From contig NC_083338.1 of assembly GCF_019175385.1 (NCBI RefSeq), forward strand, positions 89,239,777 to 89,303,776: a stretch of 64,000 nucleotides of DNA. The letters are read 5' to 3'. The stretch comes from Lycium barbarum. Its lineage: Eukaryota > Streptophyta > Magnoliopsida > Solanales > Solanaceae. The translations under genes were made by a program, and so were the position numbers. Position 1 is the first letter of the stretch, and every line of letters starts with the position of its first letter. The notes beneath the pieces were generated by a model. The model searched no databases, was not told the origin of the DNA, and saw only the letters and a program-made list of their open reading frames with translations. Of this stretch, positions 61,949 through 64,000 are shown piece after piece.

Positions 61949-63046
61949 TTAGGATCTTGATGTCTCATCTTGGACTTCCTCCAAGGGCTGAAATATATGC
62001 GGGTATTTGGATCGCATACTTTCTTCCGCTTCCCACGTCATTTCCTCTCGTTTGCTGCCTCTCCATAGAACCTTAACTGAGGCTACTTCTTTGTTTCTAA
62101 GCCTCCGTACTTTCCTAATTAGTATGGTAATGGGTATCTCTTCATAAGCCAATCTCTCTGTCACTTTCACATCATCTATTAGGACGATCCTAGTGGGATC
62201 TCCAATACATTTCCGGAGCATCGAGACGTGAAATACTAGATGGACTAACTCCAATTCCGGAGGTAGATCTAACTCGTAGGCCACTTTACCTATCTTTCGT
62301 ACAATTTCATATTGCCCAATATACCGGGGACTAAGCTTCCCCTTTTTGCCAAATCTCATAACGCCCTTCATTGGCGACAATTTCAAGAACACCCAATCTT
62401 TCACCTTGAACTCCAATTCTCTGCGCCGATTATCCGCATAGAACTTTTGACGACTTTGGGCTGCTAACAACCGATCTTGTATGAGCTTGACTTTCTCTAT
62501 AGCTTGCTGGACCAAGTCCGGCCCTATCAACTTAGTCTTTCCTGTTTCAAACCACCCAATTGGGGATCTACACTTTCGCCCATATAAAGCTTCATACGGT
62601 GCCATTTGAATACTAGAATGATAACTGTTATTGTAAGCAAACTCAATGAGTGGCAAATGGTCTTCCCAATTTCCTCCAAAATCTATCATACATGCCCGTA
62701 ACATATCTTCAAGAGTATGAATAGTACGTTCAGCTTGTCCATCGGTCTGTGGATGAAATGTCGTGCTAAGGCGCACTTGGGTCCCCAAACCCTCTTGGAA
62801 AGACTTCCAGAAATTAGCTGTAAACTGAGTCCCTCTATCAGAGATAATAGATACTAGAACACCGTGAAGTCTCAATATCTCTTTAAGATAAAGCTTGGCA
62901 TAATCTTCTGCCACATAGGTCGTCCTGACCGGTAAGAAATGAGCTGACTTTGTGAGTCTATCCACGATTACCCATATGGAATCATACTTACGTTGAGAAC
63001 GAGGCAACCCTGAAATGAAGTCTATATTAATCACTTCCCACTTCAA
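61949..63046 (-). pseudogene. pol: E7 integrase core, C-terminus and chromodomain
   Basis: Open for 365 codons to the natural pol end, about 170 bp from the polypurine tract. The catalytic triad is D29 (VIVDRLTK), D70 (ISDRGTQF) and E106 (DGQAERTI), spaced 40 and 35. A basic segment (200-235) is followed by the GPY/F module near 238-248, where GPY reads GQY. The chromodomain spans about 301-351 (RRLRNKEVASVKVLW, EMTWEAEESM). The integration enzyme and its chromatin-reading tail look sound here; the break is upstream. Confidence 0.9.
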
Positions 63047-63847
63047 AGTTGGGATTTATATTGCTTGCAACAATCCACCCGGCTTTTGGTACTCGATTTT
63101 CACTTGTTGACAATTAGGACATTGAGCTACAAACTCTGCTATATCTTTCTTCATCCCATTACACCAATATATAGACTTAAGGTCGTGATACATTTTCGTC
63201 ACTCAGGGGTGAACAGAATAACGAGAACAATGAGCTTCTTTCAAAATCTGGTGGCGTAAACTTGCCACATTAGGGACACATAATCTGCGGAGAACTCCGT
63301 CTCCCGAAATGTCAAATGATGACTGCTTCTTCTGAGGGAGTGTATCTCTGAACTGCATTAGCATGGGATCCTCATATTGCCGCTCCTTCACTTCTGCTAC
63401 TAGCGACGAGACTGCAGAATTCTGAATAATAGCTCCGCTGCTACCTGAGTCCACTACTCGGACTCCTAGGCTAGCTAACTGCTGGAGCTCACGGGCCATT
63501 TCTCTCTTCTTTGGTCGTACACCACATAGACTTCCCATCGACCTACGGCTAAGAGCATCAGCCACAACATTTGCCTTTCCGGGGTGATATAAAATATCAA
63601 CTTCATAGTCTTTCAGCAATTCCAACCATCGTCGTTGCCGCAAATTCAACTCTTTCTGCTTGAAGATGTATTGAAGGCTCTTATGATCTGTATAAATATC
63701 CACGTGGACACCATATAAATAATGTCTCCATACCTTTAATGCGTGGACCGCCGCGACCAATTCTAGATCATGGGTAGGATAATTCTGCTCATGTTTCCGC
63801 AATTGCCTTGAAGCATACACAATCACCTTGCCATGTTGCATCAATAC
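63047..63847 (-). pseudogene. pol: E7 RNase H and integrase N-terminus
   Basis: Starts mid-RNase H at [14 protein letters not shown] because X is inserted just upstream. [22 protein letters not shown] and [13 protein letters not shown] are present. The integrase zinc knuckle is intact (AQCPNCQQ). Two nonsense codons lie in the frame: TGA near 63203 (VHP then stop, for Gly) and TAA near 63050 (QAI then stop, for Glu). The TGA separates the two open pieces. Confidence 0.87.
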
Positions 63848-64000
63848 TGTCACACCCTAACCTTACTAGGGTGTGATGGGCACACGACCCCATATCCGGA
63901 GCCGAGCGAACCCACAGACTCTTATTACATACGTAATCCTTTCGGACCTTTAAATCAAATAAAGATGAAATGCATGGTAAATTTTTCAGAAATATTCTTT
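63848..64000 (+). mobile_element. X: start of another LTR inserted in E7 pol
   Basis: TGTCACACCCTAACCTTACT begins exactly where the E7 RNase H reading breaks. It starts with TG, and AATAC (63843-63847) is the candidate target duplication. The rest is outside the window, so family and strand are not certain. Confidence 0.6.

Larger units (their letters stand above)
54278..63847 (-). mobile_element. E7: chromovirus (family A) inserted in E6
   Basis: Minus strand: part of RNase H, integrase and chromodomain (63847-61949), a short untranslated tail, hairpin and polypurine tract (61780-61745), 3' LTR (61744-54278, interrupted by OG). The gag, protease, RT and 5' LTR lie right of the window beyond the X insertion. 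Confidence 0.87.

Overview
This window reads as heterochromatic plant nuclear DNA made almost entirely of long-terminal-repeat (LTR) retrotransposons inserted into one another. I find no host protein gene, rRNA, tRNA or CRISPR array. Nearly all coding relics belong to the Ty3/gypsy superfamily. The order is gag-protease-RT-RNase H-integrase, followed by a C-terminal chromodomain, and the primer binding sites match initiator tRNA-Met (TGGTATCAGAGC). This is the layout of Tekay/Del-type chromoviruses. From remembered resemblance of the LTR sequences I favour a Solanaceae genome, but that is inference and not demonstrated here.

Element names used below, left to right. G2 (1-9946, minus strand) is a family A element caught in a 6.5-6.8 kb tandem duplication. 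H (9947-11826 and 26041-30367, minus) is the older element that G2 entered. S (11827-14375 and 25671-26040, plus) is a solo LTR of family B inside H, with a 5-bp target duplication. G3 (14376-25670, minus) is a nearly intact 11.3 kb family B element inside S. L0 (30368-31068 and 40726-41002, plus) is an older broken LTR that underlies H, E4 and E5. E4 (31069-40725, minus) has family B LTRs and a long non-coding interior. E5 (41003-48098, plus) is a degenerate family A element. E6 (48099-54277, plus) is inserted in the chromodomain region of E5. E7 (54278-63847, minus) is inserted in the pol of E6. OG (54812-59800) is a 5 kb LTR-like unit inside the LTR of E7, with a perfect GATAT target duplication. 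X (63848 to the end) is the start of another LTR inserted in the pol of E7.

There are two LTR families. Family A begins TGTTACACCT in the sense direction (G2, H, E5, E6, E7, probably L0). Family B begins TGTTATATCCCGTGTTTT (S, G3, E4). Both end in GGGTCGTGACA or close variants and use the same primer site, so one family's enzymes could plausibly serve the other.

None of the elements in this window carries a fully open gag-pol. G3 is closest, with four nonsense codons and one frameshift. The non-coding structure is the most interesting part. (1) A double stem-loop is conserved with fixed spacing in both LTR families, and its second stem changes in a compensatory way. (2) A perfect 8-bp hairpin sits directly beside the polypurine tract. 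(3) Clusters of TACGGACCGTA palindromes lie just upstream of the TATA box in four family A elements. (4) S and the left LTR of G3 form a 2.5 kb head-to-head inverted repeat that could yield double-stranded RNA. All comparisons were made by eye; no alignment or database search was run.
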